Assembly: GCA_007859745.1 (NCBI GenBank)
Contig: SMLU01000002.1
Coordinates: 736,942-800,941, forward strand
Origin: Phycisphaerae bacterium RAS1
Lineage (GTDB): Bacteria; Planctomycetota; Phycisphaerae; UBA1845; Fen-1342
Reading direction: 5' to 3'
DNA length: 64,000 bases
Position numbers and translations under genes: made by a program. Numbering within the stretch: the first letter of the stretch is position 1; every line of letters starts with the position of its first letter. This document shows positions 16,822-24,310 of this stretch, piece after piece. Under the pieces are notes generated by a model. It was not told the origin of the DNA, did not search any database, and saw only the letters and a list, made by a program, of their open reading frames with translations.

Positions 16822-17478
16822 TCAAGATCGCGTCTTGCTCTTTCGGACCATCACGTAGCCGCCGCTCGGCCCCGGAATCGAGCCGTGGATCAGCATCACG
16901 TTGTTTTCAGGGTCAACCCCCACCAGGGCGTGGCAGCGAACCGTCTCGCGAACATGGCCCATGTGGCCGGCCATGCGTTTGCCCTTCTTGACCGCGCCGG
17001 AGTGGCCGCGGTTCTGGCAGTGCGAGGCGATCGAGCCGGGCGAACGGTGCTTGCGCTCCGTGCCGTGAGAGCTCGACTGGCCGCCGAAGCCGTGCCGCTT
17101 CATGGCGCCCTGGAAGCCCTTGCCCTTGGTGGTGCCGACAACATCTACATACTTAACGTTGGCGTCCTTGAAGATGCCGACCGTGACCACGTCGCCCAGC
17201 GCCTTCTCGGACGGAGCGGCCAGCCGCACCTCGCGGATGTACCGCTTCGGCGTCGTCCTGGCCGCCTTGGCCCGGCCGATGTTGGCCAGCGTGGTGCGGT
17301 GCGGCTTCACGTCTTCGAAGCCGAGCTGGACGGCGTTGTATCCGTCACCGCCGTCGGCCTGTTTGACCTGAAGAACAGTGCATGGCCCGGCCTGCACGAT
17401 CGTGACCGGAACGCGCTGTCCGGCCTCGTCGAAGACCTGCGTCATGCCGATTTTCTTGCCCAGAATCGCCGGGATCAT
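16822..17478 (-). CDS. rplC: 50S ribosomal protein L3
   Basis: L3 helps start 50S assembly and reaches toward the peptidyl-transferase centre. The 218-residue protein starts [20 protein letters not shown] and contains [20 protein letters not shown] and [20 protein letters not shown]. It lies between rpsJ and rplD. Confidence 0.97.
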   Translation of the reverse strand: MIPAILGKKIGMTQVFDEAGQRVPVTIVQAGPCTVLQVKQADGGDGYNAVQLGFEDVKPHRTTLANIGRAKAARTTPKRYIREVRLAAPSEKALGDVVTVGIFKDANVKYVDVVGTTKGKGFQGAMKRHGFGGQSSSHGTERKHRSPGSIASHCQNRGHSGAVKKGKRMAGHMGHVRETVRCHALVGVDPENNVMLIHGSIPGPSGGYVMVRKSKTRS

Positions 17479-17503
17479 TCCTCGGCACTCCTCACTCAGC
17501 GAT

Positions 17504-17591
17504 CAGAACCCGTCGCGCCAAGCGACGGGATGAACAACAAAGCCACGTCGGCGTCAGCACGACATCCCGCCGCTTGGCGCAGCGGGTTCGG
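17504..17591. repeat. Family B inverted repeat (rpsJ-rplC spacer)
   Basis: GAACCCGTCGCGCCAAGCGA (17505 on) pairs with CCGCCGCTTGGCGCAGCGGG ending TTCGGA at 17591. The remaining 141 bases of the spacer up to rpsJ hold only a small hairpin (GTCACCGGAAGTGAC near 17,625) and nothing gene-like. Confidence 0.8.
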
Positions 17592-17732
17592 ATGGACGCT
17601 CGCCGCCGCGCGACGACGAAAGGCCGTCACCGGAAGTGACAGCCTCTCTGCCCCGCGCATCAGCGCCGGGTTTCGCGACGATTTCCTGATACGACAAGAC
17701 TCGCGCAGCCGCCGCAATCCCGCAGCGGAGGG

Positions 17733-18041
17733 CTACGCCTTGATCTTGACGAACACGCCTGCGGGGACCACCAGCCGGTTAAGAGCCTCAACCGTCCGCG
17801 CCGTCGGCTCGAAAATGTCGATCACGCGCTTGTGCGTGCGCATCTCGAACTGCTCCCGCGACTTCTTATCAATGTGCGGCGAACGCAGGACCGTGAATCG
17901 TTCGATCCGCGTCGGAAGCGGAATCGGGCCGCAGACGCGGGCGCTGGTGCGCTTGGCCTGGTCCACAATCTCCGCCGCCGACGAATCGAGCGAGCGGTGA
18001 TCGTACGCCTCCATCCGAATCCGAATTCGTTCGCCGGCCAT
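17733..18041 (-). CDS. rpsJ: 30S ribosomal protein S10
   Basis: S10 lies in the small-subunit head and is also the NusE antitermination factor. The 102-residue protein contains [20 protein letters not shown], the [20 protein letters not shown] motif and [20 protein letters not shown]. The ATG at 18041 (AGGAAT upstream) gives the normal length; the longer open frame starts in sequence that lies in the untranslated leader. It is the first gene of the operon. Confidence 0.97.
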   Translation of the reverse strand: MAGERIRIRMEAYDHRSLDSSAAEIVDQAKRTSARVCGPIPLPTRIERFTVLRSPHIDKKSREQFEMRTHKRVIDIFEPTARTVEALNRLVVPAGVFVKIKA

Positions 18042-18113
18042 AATTCCTGAACCTGCTTCTGATGCTGCCCACGAACCTCGCACCGCCTCGGCGCAGCACA
18101 ACCGAGACCCGCA

Positions 18114-18141
18114 AGAATACTCGAACCAAAAAACCCGTCAA
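18114..18141 (-). promoter_or_regulatory. Sigma-70-like promoter of the S10 operon
   Basis: On the minus strand TTGACG (18141-18136) is followed after 16 bases by TATTCT (18119-18114). Transcription would begin near 18,107, leaving a leader of about 66 nt before rpsJ. Position, orientation and both hexamers fit; this is a motif match only. Confidence 0.6.
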
Positions 18142-18251
18142 GTCCACCCCGTCGAACTTTCCGAGCCGCGACCGTGTGCCTGAAAAAACCGCTGAGTGAA
18201 CCGCTGGATGTGGCCGGCGTTGCTGGCACACGCCGCCGGCCGGCCGGTTTT

Positions 18252-18348
18252 CCGAACCCGCCGCGCCAAGCGGCGGGCTGACGTCCCGAGCCATGGGGCG
18301 CCGCTCGTCTACGATCGTCAACCCGCCGCTTGGCGCGGCGGGTTCGGA
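18252..18348. repeat. Family B inverted repeat between the S10 operon and the acetyl-CoA hydrolase gene
   Basis: Arms CCGAACCCGCCGCGCCAAGC (18252 on) and GCTTGGCGCGGCGGGTTCGG (to 18347) are perfectly inverted. The whole 569-base divergent spacer (18,042-18,610) holds the S10 promoter, this element and a possible plus-strand promoter (TTGCAT at 18,508, TAATTC at 18,533, spacer 19, weak). No other gene is seen there. Confidence 0.85.
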
Positions 18349-18610
18349 CAGAAATGCGCGCCGAGCCTGCCACGCCGGGTGCGCCGACCCGCCGTGCCGC
18401 CAACTGTGGATTTTTCCCCAATCCGGGTCGCGGCAGCAGATTTCCGGATATCAAACGACCGCGCGGGAGGCCGGAATTGTGCCCGAAACCGCATACGGCC
18501 AGCATTCTTGCATCTGGCAAGCCACTTGCATGTAATTCTGGCGGCGCTTCGGCCGCCCTGCCACGGGTGGCGGGACGGACCCTCGAGGCGTACCGATGGA
18601 GTAATCAATC

Positions 18611-20506
18611 ATGGCACCCGACTGGCGAACCCGCTGCCAAGGAAAGCTCACCACTCTCAAGCGAGCCATCTCGGAAATCAAACGCGGCGAACACCTGTAC
18701 CTCTCAGACGGCTCCGCCACGCCGCACGGGCTGATTCAGGGGTTGATGGCCGACGACGTGCAGCTCGGGGACAACGAAATCGTGCATATGCTCACGCTCG
18801 GCCCCGCGCCCTACGTGCAGCCGCAATATGCCAGCCGCTTTCGGCACAATGCGCTGTTCATCGGCGCCAACGTGCGCGAGGCGGTCACCGAGGGCCGGGC
18901 CGATTACACGCCGGTGTTTCTGTCCGAAATCCCCGGTCTGATCCGGTCGGGCCGCATTCGCGTCGACGTCGCGCTCGTTTCGCTGGCGCCGCCCGACGCC
19001 GAGGGTTATTGCAGCTTCGGCACGCACGTGGACTGCGCCATCGCGGCCACGTCCGTCGCCCGTCTGGTCATCGGGCAGATCAACCCGCGCATGCCGCGCA
19101 CCTTCGGCCCGGGCCGCATTCATGTCGACCGCGTTCATCACCTGGTCGAATTCGAGCATCCGCTGCCGGAGTTGCCCACGCCGAAAATCCGCCCCGAAAC
19201 GGAAACCATCGCCCGCCACGTGGCCGAGCTGATCCCGGACGGCGCGACGCTCCAGATGGGCATCGGCGGCATTCCAGACCAGGTGCTGCGCTTCCTGCGC
19301 GACCGCAAGGACCTCGGCATCCACACCGAGATGTTCAGCGACGGCGTGGTGGACCTGGTCGAGCGCGGCGTGGTGACCTGCAATCGGAAGAACTTCAACC
19401 CCGGCAAGATCGTCGCCGGGTTTGTGCTGGGATCGCAGAAGACCTACGACTGGATGCACGAGAACAAGCTGGTTGAGATGCACCCCGTCGATTACACGAA
19501 CGACCCGTTCAACATCGCGCAGAACGACAACATGCACGCCATCAACACCTGCCTGCAGGTCGATCTGACCGGGCAGGTCTGCTCCGACTCGATCGGCACC
19601 AGCTTCTACAGCGGCATCGGCGGACAAGTGGACTTCATCCGCGGCGCCGCCCGCAGCAAGGGCGGCAAGGCGATCATCGCCCTGCCTTCCACCGCCCTCG
19701 ACGGCGTCGTCTCGCGCATTGTCCCGCGGCTGGACGAAGGCGCCGGCGTGGTCACCACGCGCGGCGACGTGCACTGGATCGTCACGGAATACGGAGCGGT
19801 GAACCTGCACGGCATGAACGTCCGTGAGCGAGCCATGGCCCTGATCACGATCGCCCATCCGAAATTCCGCCCGTGGCTGCTGGCCGAAGCCAAGCGCAAC
19901 AAGTTCATTTACAGCGACCAGCTCGAACCGCCGATCTACGCCCCGGTCTATCCGAAGGCGCTCGAAGCGCGGACGCACACCAAGGACGGGCTGGAGCTGT
20001 TCCTGCGGCCGGTGCGTCCCACCGATGAGCGGCAGATGCATGACCTGTTCTACACGCTCAGCTCCGAGACCGTGCACCAGCGCTTCTTCGCGGCCAAGAA
20101 GTACATGTGGCACGACAATCTGCAGCGCTTCTGCACGATCGATTACGACCGCGACATGACGCTGGTCGCGACGATCCGCAAAGGCGCCACCGAGATCATC
20201 ATCGCCTGGGCCAGCTACAACCTCGACGCCCGCACCGAGTTCGCCGAGGCCGCCTTCGTCGTCGCCGACGTGTACCAGAACCGCGGCATCGGCACGATTC
20301 TCATGCGGCGCCTGACCGCGATCGCCGAAGCGCGTCAGATCCGCGGCTTCACCGCCACGGTGCTGGTGAGCAACCCGCGCATGCTGCGCGTCTTCGAGAA
20401 GTGCGGCTATCCGATTCAGCGCGAGCGCGAGGGAGACATCTACCTGCTTTCCATTCCGTTCGAGGAGAGCACGCGCGAGCTGTGGGAGGCGAACGCCACG
20501 CGTTGA
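18611..20506 (+). CDS. Acetyl-CoA hydrolase/transferase fused to a C-terminal GNAT acetyltransferase domain
   Basis: Residues about 10-440 form the two halves of an acetyl-CoA hydrolase/CoA-transferase (4-hydroxybutyrate CoA-transferase-like), with ATLQMGIGGIPDQVLRFL, HTEMFSDGVVDLVERG and the active-site region IVTEYGAVNLHGMN containing the likely catalytic glutamate. Residues about 460-610 are a GNAT domain (LFLRPVRPTDERQMHDLF, acetyl-CoA loop VYQNRGIGTILMRR). Both modules handle acyl-CoA, so the enzyme may link acetate/CoA exchange with protein or metabolite acetylation; that is inference. This fusion architecture is known from other bacteria. GGAG lies nine bases before the ATG. Confidence 0.88.
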   Translation: MAPDWRTRCQGKLTTLKRAISEIKRGEHLYLSDGSATPHGLIQGLMADDVQLGDNEIVHMLTLGPAPYVQPQYASRFRHNALFIGANVREAVTEGRADYTPVFLSEIPGLIRSGRIRVDVALVSLAPPDAEGYCSFGTHVDCAIAATSVARLVIGQINPRMPRTFGPGRIHVDRVHHLVEFEHPLPELPTPKIRPETETIARHVAELIPDGATLQMGIGGIPDQVLRFLRDRKDLGIHTEMFSDGVVDLVERGVVTCNRKNFNPGKIVAGFVLGSQKTYDWMHENKLVEMHPVDYTNDPFNIAQNDNMHAINTCLQVDLTGQVCSDSIGTSFYSGIGGQVDFIRGAARSKGGKAIIALPSTALDGVVSRIVPRLDEGAGVVTTRGDVHWIVTEYGAVNLHGMNVRERAMALITIAHPKFRPWLLAEAKRNKFIYSDQLEPPIYAPVYPKALEARTHTKDGLELFLRPVRPTDERQMHDLFYTLSSETVHQRFFAAKKYMWHDNLQRFCTIDYDRDMTLVATIRKGATEIIIAWASYNLDARTEFAEAAFVVADVYQNRGIGTILMRRLTAIAEARQIRGFTATVLVSNPRMLRVFEKCGYPIQREREGDIYLLSIPFEESTRELWEANATR

Positions 20507-20709
20507 CAATCCGCACGGATCGCCCGCGCTCAGAGAGCGAAACGAGGACAAAGCTGCCCGCCGGGCCCCGCGGCCAGCGCGCGCCCCTCCGCGCCGCGCG
20601 GCCCGCGCGTTCCGGCGCCGCACAGTATTGACAAGTTTTTCTTGCCGTCGGCTGTTGCGCGCAGTACGCTTCCCGCCAGGTTCGAGCCATTTCGTTGAGG
20701 AGTGACGCA

Positions 20710-21438
20710 ATGATCCGCACGTCATCCCGGTTAGGGACGGGGCTCGCCATCCTGCTGTTCGCGGCAGGCACGGCGCCGGCGGGATCGCACCTCTGGCAGA
20801 TCAACGAGGTGTTTTCAAACGCCGACGGAACCATCCAGTACGTCGAAATGCGGGAGACGATGGGGGCCGACTTCGAGATCTACATGCTCGGGCTGCAGAT
20901 CACCAGCAATTCCAGCACGTTCACGTTCGACCGCTACCTCGACCCGCCCACCGGACATCGCCACCTTCTGATCGCAACGGCCGCATTCGCCGCGCTGCCG
21001 GGCGCGCCCGTCCCCGACTTCCTCCTGCCGGACAACTTCCTGTCAACCGGCGGCGATACGCTGGTGTACTACGTCTATGACGCCTGGACCTTTGGCCCGC
21101 TGCCGACTGACGGCGTCAACTCCCTGCGGCGCGATGGACTGATCGGCCCGAACTCGCCCACCAACTACTCCGGCGCGACCGGATCGATCAACGCCCCCGC
21201 CTGTTCAGGGCCCTGTGGTGATTCAAACTGCGACGGCCAGGTGAACGTGCTCGACATCAACGCGTTCGTAACCGCCGTGAGCGACCGGGCCGCCTGGGAG
21301 GCCAAGCACGATTGCAGTTTCTGCTGCGCCAACGACGTGAACGCCGACGGCGCGGTGAACGTCCTCGACATCAACGGGTTCGTGAACGCCGTTGGCTCCG
21401 GCGGCTGCAGCGGTGGGAACCCCCCCTGCCTGCCGTAA
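20710..21438 (+). CDS. Secreted protein with C-terminal dockerin-like repeats
   Basis: The 242-residue product has a signal peptide (SRLGTGLAILLFAAGTAPAG). Its middle part begins HLWQINEVFSNADGTIQYVE, a pattern seen in exported proteins of planctomycete-like bacteria; no enzyme motif is visible. The C-terminus has two calcium-loop repeats, DSNCDGQVNVLDINAFVTAV and DVNADGAVNVLDINGFVNAV, joined by a cysteine-bearing linker. GAGGAG before the ATG at 20710 fixes the start. A good -35-like TTGACA lies at 20,628 without a clear -10. It ends six bases from the convergent downstream gene. Confidence 0.8.
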   Translation: MIRTSSRLGTGLAILLFAAGTAPAGSHLWQINEVFSNADGTIQYVEMRETMGADFEIYMLGLQITSNSSTFTFDRYLDPPTGHRHLLIATAAFAALPGAPVPDFLLPDNFLSTGGDTLVYYVYDAWTFGPLPTDGVNSLRRDGLIGPNSPTNYSGATGSINAPACSGPCGDSNCDGQVNVLDINAFVTAVSDRAAWEAKHDCSFCCANDVNADGAVNVLDINGFVNAVGSGGCSGGNPPCLP

Positions 21439-21444
21439 CCGCCG

Positions 21445-22089
21445 CTACCGCGGCTTGATTTCGACGCGTTGACCGTCCCGATAGGCCACGCGGCACTTCG
21501 GGCAACTGCTGTTCAGCGCCAGCGCCGCCGCGCATGTCGGGCAACGCTCCGACAGCTTCAGCCCCGTCAGCAAAAGCTCGAAGGCGCGCGCCGTCCGATC
21601 GAACACGGCCCGGTCGCGCAGCTCCACGTTCCCGACCATTCCGCAGCCGCAGGACTCGCACCAGCCGCTCCGCTGCGCGTGGCGCCGGCACGCCCTGCAC
21701 GCGATCTGCTCCGGCGCGCGAACGACGCCGCGCGCCAGCCCGTGCGCAAGCGGCGAGAAATACAACCGGGCGCCGACAAACCCGCGGCGGCACGCGTCGC
21801 AGAACCCGTCGGTCTTCAGCGCGGCGCGGCAACCGTCACACGCCAACGACGTCGTGTCGATCGTGTGCCCGTGCGGATCGAGCGCATCGTAAACCTCGCG
21901 CGCGCTGATCCGCACTCCGGCCAGGTACCCGACGCCGCACTTGAAGCACCAATGATGCTCCAGCCTCGCCTGGTCGCAGCTACACGCGCTGGGCGCCGAC
22001 GCCGACGCCGGTCCGTCGTGCGGTCGGGCCGGCTGTGCTGCAACCAGCAACAGGACAACCGCGATAGAAGCCGGACGCGGATGGAGCAT
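21445..22089 (-). CDS. Secreted protein with four zinc-ribbon-like cysteine repeats
   Basis: From the ATG at 22089 the 214-residue product begins MLHPRPASIAVVLLLVAAQP, a signal peptide. Four modules follow with paired cysteines: C36/C38-C48/C51, C84/C87-C97/C100, C131/C134-C144/C147 and C183/C186-C196/C199, each pair about 9-12 residues apart, like rubredoxin-type or ribbon zinc sites. Modules have similar texts (for example SLACDGCRAALKTDGFCDAC). I do not recognise a named family. Metal storage or binding outside the cytoplasm is a guess. The frame is open for 163 more codons upstream but without signal sequence or typical residues. Confidence 0.6.
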   Translation of the reverse strand: MLHPRPASIAVVLLLVAAQPARPHDGPASASAPSACSCDQARLEHHWCFKCGVGYLAGVRISAREVYDALDPHGHTIDTTSLACDGCRAALKTDGFCDACRRGFVGARLYFSPLAHGLARGVVRAPEQIACRACRRHAQRSGWCESCGCGMVGNVELRDRAVFDRTARAFELLLTGLKLSERCPTCAAALALNSSCPKCRVAYRDGQRVEIKPR

Positions 22090-22400
22090 GATTTCGAGAT
22101 TCTCTCGCGCCCGCCGCGAAATGTCGAACGCCGACGCGGGCCTCGCCGGGAAGTCGGGCGCCGCGGGCGGCTTGCCGGCCGGTCGCTGCGGCCGGGAGCA
22201 CGAAGTACCGCGGTGGTTCTGCGTGACGCCCCGCCGCCAACGTCGCTCAGAGAATGGACGTTCGGGGGCCGCGCGAGTCGCGGCGTCCGCACGACTCACC
22301 TGCGAGGCGTTCGCACCCACCGTGCGACAGCCAGCGTCTCGCGGGGCCACGCCCTCCTCTCCTGCGACGCGGGGTCGGGATGAAGCCACCCGGCCCCGCG
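22090..22400. other. GC-rich spacer without recognisable content
   Basis: These 311 bases lie between the zinc-ribbon gene and the end of the Rrf2 regulator. Open frames run through on both strands, but their products are Arg/Ala-rich and look like non-coding GC-rich translation. I see no repeat element, terminator or promoter that I would defend. Confidence 0.4.
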
Positions 22401-22880
22401 TTACTTTTTGCGCCGGGCCTTCCGGCCGCCGGAGCCGAGCGCGACCAGTTTCTGATCGGCGCACAGCGGCACCGCGGTCGCGCCCGAGCCGCCCGGAAGA
22501 AGCGCGGAAATGGTGCAATCCCGAAAGACCGTCTCGATCATCGCGATCGCCTGGTCCAGCCGCCGGTGGAGCGGGCACAACTGCCCGCTGTGCGCCTGAA
22601 GCTGCAACGGGCAGGATGCGATCCGCTCGATCGGGTCCACGGCCTGAATCACTTCCAGAACGGTCAGCTTGGCCGGCGGCTTGGACAATCGGAATCCGCC
22701 GCCCAGCCCGCGTTGTGAATCGACCACGCCTGCCTCGGCCAGGGACTGCATCACTTTGGAGAGGTATCCGGCCGGAACCTGGGTGGGGCCGGCGATCTCA
22801 CGAGCGGTTTGCGCAGCATCCGGGCGCATCGCCATCCAGACAATCGCACGCAAAGCGTACTCAACGGTGCGGGAAAACAT
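22401..22880 (-). CDS. Rrf2-family transcriptional regulator
   Basis: Rrf2 proteins are winged-helix dimers, often with an Fe-S cluster (IscR, NsrR). The 159-residue protein starts MFSRTVEYALRAIVWMAMRP, has the recognition helix region VPAGYLSKVMQSLAEAGVV and the wing SQRGLGGGFRLSKPP. In the cluster loop there are C90, C102 and H105 (SCPLQL...LCPLH); the middle IscR/NsrR cysteine is absent and H97 is nearby. A basic tail (SGGRKARRKK) ends the protein. The start at 22880 is preferred over one 12 codons upstream because it gives the family N-terminus. Its target is not apparent. Confidence 0.88.
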   Translation of the reverse strand: MFSRTVEYALRAIVWMAMRPDAAQTAREIAGPTQVPAGYLSKVMQSLAEAGVVDSQRGLGGGFRLSKPPAKLTVLEVIQAVDPIERIASCPLQLQAHSGQLCPLHRRLDQAIAMIETVFRDCTISALLPGGSGATAVPLCADQKLVALGSGGRKARRKK

Positions 22881-22973
22881 CTGAACTCCCCAGTCAAAAA
22901 GTTCATTCGGACTCAAATGTCGATTCTCGCACCCCCGCGACGGATGTCAACCGGATGAGGACGATCGAGTCCG

Positions 22974-23068
22974 AACCCGCCGCGCCAAGCGGCGGGGTGA
23001 CATCCCCGGTGCGAATGGCGCCGCTCGCCTACGATCGTCAACCCGCCGCTTGGCGCGGCGGGTTCGGA
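22974..23068. repeat. Family B inverted repeat
   Basis: CCGAACCCGCCGCGCCAAGC (22974 on) pairs with GCTTGGCGCGGCGGGTTCGG (to 23067). The loop shares the text CTACGATCGTCAACCCGCCG with the copy at 18,252-18,348, so these two are a closer subfamily. It lies upstream of the Rrf2 gene and downstream of the LacI-type gene. Confidence 0.85.
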
Positions 23069-23077
23069 AAGGCGGCC

Positions 23078-24103
23078 CTACGAGCTCTGCACCCGCCCCG
23101 CGCCCCCGCAGGACTCCCGCACCACCAGGTCCGGCTGCAGCACCACGCGCGTCGGCGGGCGCTTCGGATCGGCGATCCGTTGACAGAGCAGCTCGATCGC
23201 CGTCGCCCCCATGCGCGACATCGGCACGCGCACGGTCGTGAGCGCCGGGCGCGTCATCCGCGCGATGCGCGTGTCGTCAAATCCGGCCACCGCCAGATCG
23301 TCGGGCACGCGGATTCCCGCGGCGGCGGCGGCCGCCACGATGCCCGCCGCCATCTCGTCGTTGGCCGCAAACACGAAATGCCCTGCGCCCGACCAGTCGC
23401 GCACGCGCTCACGCGCCAGCCGATACGCGGTTTCATACGAATAGTCCAGGTGGAAGATGTGCTCGTCGAGCACGGACAGGCCCGCGGCGACGAGCACCTG
23501 CCGATAGGCGGCCAGGCGCGCGATGGTGTCCACGTTGGTGCGCAGACCGCCGACGAAGTACACCCGTTTGGCGCCGCACTCGTCCACCAGGTGGTGCATC
23601 AGCGCCACGGCCCCCTGCTTCTGATCAATCAGCACGCTGTCATGCGGCAGCCCCTCGAAATCGCCGTCCAGGACGACGAACGGCTGCTGGAAATCCGCCA
23701 GGGCGCTGTGCACCCGGTCGTTCACTTCCGACACCATCACCGCCACCCCGTCCAGCAGCGCCCGCTGGCGAATCGCCGACAGCAGCGCGTGGCTGTCGTG
23801 CCCGTCGCGCGTCGAGGAGACGACCAGGTTGTAACCCAGCTCGGCCGCCTGCACATTCGCCCCGCGGATAATCTCCGAATAGAACTCGCCGTGCAGATCG
23901 GGCAGCACCAGACCGATCATCTCGCTGCGGCCCAGCATCAGGCCGCGGGCGAAGGCGTTCGGCTGGTAGCCCAGCTCCCGAATGGCCTGCTCGACACGCG
24001 TGCGGGTGCGCTCGTTGACGATCGTCCGGCGGTTGATGACGCGCGAGACGGTGCTGATCGACACCTTGGCTTGCTTGGCGACATCTGCAATTGAGATTGG
24101 CAC
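23078..24103 (-). CDS. LacI-family transcriptional regulator
   Basis: The 341-residue protein starts at GTG (24103) giving PISIADVAKQAKVSISTVSR, the LacI helix-turn-helix plus hinge helix (RELGYQPNAFARGL). The periplasmic-binding-like effector domain follows (EMIGLVLPDLHGEFYSEIIR, VAGFDDTRIARMTRPALTTV). Such regulators bind sugars. It is divergent from the GH144-like gene at 24,311, whose promoter carries a perfect palindrome, so it probably controls that gene. A family H hairpin lies between them. Translation could also begin upstream, but those codons lie inside the repeat. Confidence 0.92.
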   Translation of the reverse strand: MPISIADVAKQAKVSISTVSRVINRRTIVNERTRTRVEQAIRELGYQPNAFARGLMLGRSEMIGLVLPDLHGEFYSEIIRGANVQAAELGYNLVVSSTRDGHDSHALLSAIRQRALLDGVAVMVSEVNDRVHSALADFQQPFVVLDGDFEGLPHDSVLIDQKQGAVALMHHLVDECGAKRVYFVGGLRTNVDTIARLAAYRQVLVAAGLSVLDEHIFHLDYSYETAYRLARERVRDWSGAGHFVFAANDEMAAGIVAAAAAAGIRVPDDLAVAGFDDTRIARMTRPALTTVRVPMSRMGATAIELLCQRIADPKRPPTRVVLQPDLVVRESCGGAGRVQSS

Positions 24104-24180
24104 TATTCCAGACCCTGAGAAAAGGCCATCACGCACCGGTTCCCCGGGCGCCGGGGAACCGCCTTGGGGTGGACCAGGCT

Positions 24181-24252
24181 TTGGGGGACCGGCCTCTGGC
24201 CGGTCTACCACCTCCGCGGCGAGATGCAGACCGGCCAGAGGCCGGTCCCCCA
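24181..24252. repeat. Family H inverted repeat
   Basis: TTGGGGGACCGGCCTCTGGC (24181 on) is inverted against GCCAGAGGCCGGTCCCCCAA (24233-24252). A second small hairpin, GGTTCCCCGGGCGCCGGGGAAC, precedes it at about 24,138. Related sequence occurs at 45,659-45,688 and 59,028-59,100. Confidence 0.85.
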
Positions 24253-24273
24253 AGCTGACCCGTTACCCGTTTT

Positions 24274-24302
24274 TTGACAGCACTTTGCGCCGACGATATC
24301 GT
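24274..24302 (+). promoter_or_regulatory. Promoter with operator-like palindrome for the GH144-like gene
   Basis: TTGACA (24274-24279), a 17-base spacer and TATCGT (24297-24302) form a strong promoter match. CGACGATATCGTCG (24291-24304) is a perfect 14-base palindrome covering the -10 box, where a repressor would block polymerase. Predicted transcription starts at about 24,309, two bases before the ATG, implying a nearly leaderless mRNA. The divergent LacI-type regulator is the obvious candidate ligand-responsive repressor. Confidence 0.6.
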
Positions 24303-24310
24303 CGCCTGAC

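Noticed and set aside
20628-20660. Complete promoter at the TTGACA upstream of the dockerin gene at 20,710
   Set aside because: No acceptable -10 hexamer lies 15-19 bases downstream.
18704-20725. A 673-codon open frame on the minus strand, opposite the acetyl-CoA hydrolase fusion
   Set aside because: It is the antisense shadow of a well-supported gene; the product is His/Arg/Ala/Val-rich with no motif. Similar long shadows at 26,154-29,525 (+), 29,732-31,648 (-) and 37,398-40,005 (-) were rejected for the same reason.
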